From: Leptolyngbyaceae cyanobacterium SM1_3_5
Lineage (GTDB): Bacteria; Cyanobacteriota; Cyanobacteriia; Elainellales; Elainellaceae
Direction: 5' to 3'
Assembly (NCBI GenBank): GCA_012031475.1
Contig: JAAUTJ010000275.1
Coordinates: 1-6,597, forward strand
DNA length: 6,597 nucleotides
A model generated the notes under the pieces. It ran no database searches. It had not been told where the DNA came from and was given only the letters and a program-made list of their open reading frames with translations. Made by a program: the position numbers and the translations under genes. Positions 6,262-6,597 of this stretch are shown one piece after another (the stretch's first letter is position 1; each line of letters begins with the position of its first letter).

Positions 6262-6597
6262 CGGCCCGGAGAAAACGTGGCAGAAACCGCCCTGCCGCTG
6301 TCGACCGCGGTCGTCGGCGATACCACGGGTGCGGTGGCCGACGGTCCGGCGGCTTGCGGTTTTTCAGACCTTTCGCCCGATCTTTGGTACCGCTTCACCG
6401 CCGCGACCGACATCGAGGTCTACGCCAGCACCGAGGGCTCGAGCTTCGACACCGTGCTCTCGGTCTACGAGGGTTGCCCTCGACCCTTCGACGCCGCGCT
6501 CGAATGCGCCGACGGCGTGCCGGGCTGCAATCGGCGCTCGATTTCGAGGCCGATGCGGGGGTCGACTATTTCTTCCGCGTCAGCGGTTTCGCCGTGC
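6262..6597 (+). CDS. PPC-type (pre-peptidase C-terminal-like) secreted domain fragment, foreign-looking, in frame with the preceding gene
   Basis: The frame stays open from the NTPase half into RPGENVAETALPL, VVGDTTGAVADGPAACG, DLWYRFTAATDIEVY, FDTVLSVYEGCP and ALECADGVPGC. This is the pattern of PPC-like beta domains of exported proteins, common in Planctomycetota, Myxococcota and similar bacteria: 'G.T.GA..D', 'D(V/L)WY.FTA', 'FDTVLSVY.G.C', 'C.D'. Near 6529-6531 one missing base shifts the frame; the other frame continues with SALDFEADAG and YFFRVSGFAV, the expected last strands. The DNA is GC-richer than the rest and has no HIP1 octamer. It runs off the right edge. Either two organisms' sequences are joined at about 6233-6275, or this is an unusual caspase-STAND-membrane-PPC fusion; I favour the join. 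Confidence 0.7.

Noticed and set aside
1..6597. CRISPR array, tRNA, rRNA or insertion sequence
   Set aside because: I scanned for regularly spaced repeats, T-loop motifs, ribosomal signatures and transposase motifs, and none were seen.

Overview
The core of this window (about 200 to 6240) is cyanobacterial. I located eleven exact copies of the HIP1 octamer GCGATCGC and many near copies, and the proteins are cyanobacterial in type: a stand-alone MnmD/DUF752 tRNA methyltransferase, a caspase-nSTAND1 protein and a small TPR protein. The two ends do not fit this source. Positions 1 to about 200 (minus strand) encode the TonB-box/plug region of a SusC/RagA-type receptor, typical of Bacteroidota. 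From about 6240 to 6597 the sequence becomes GC-richer, loses HIP1 and encodes a PPC-type secreted domain. The window is best read as a cyanobacterial segment whose two edges join foreign sequence inside genes, most simply assembly or amplification chimerism. The right-hand join is in frame, so a real fusion is not formally excluded.

Layout: a SusC fragment (minus) abuts the 3' end of a probable lysophospholipid acyltransferase gene (plus, ends 519). Next come three plus-strand genes with short gaps: a Rad52-like DNA repair/annealing protein (599-1308), a small protein with a GWGSLIW motif resembling gamma-glutamylcyclotransferases (1360-1915), and the MnmD-like methyltransferase (1928-2792). 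A short TPR gene on the minus strand (2789-3109) converges on mnmD, and the two stop codons share CTAG. About 940 bases without a convincing gene follow, mostly AT-rich, with several small inverted repeats. At 4049 begins a large caspase-nSTAND1-transmembrane gene that runs to the right-hand junction.

Nearly every longer gene is broken by single-base indels, some in short homopolymers (near 1226, 1540, 2037, 4916-4931, 5360 and 6530). Restoring one base at each repairs a conserved domain. The same kind of defect in unrelated genes points to sequencing error rather than decay, so I describe the genes as probably intact in the organism.

Functionally, the rad52-like, GWGSLIW and mnmD genes could be co-transcribed from a promoter-like site at 552-580 that carries a TGTACTA direct repeat. 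The caspase-STAND protein fits a signal-activated protease of the prokaryotic programmed-cell-death or anti-phage type. I found no CRISPR array, tRNA, rRNA or insertion sequence.
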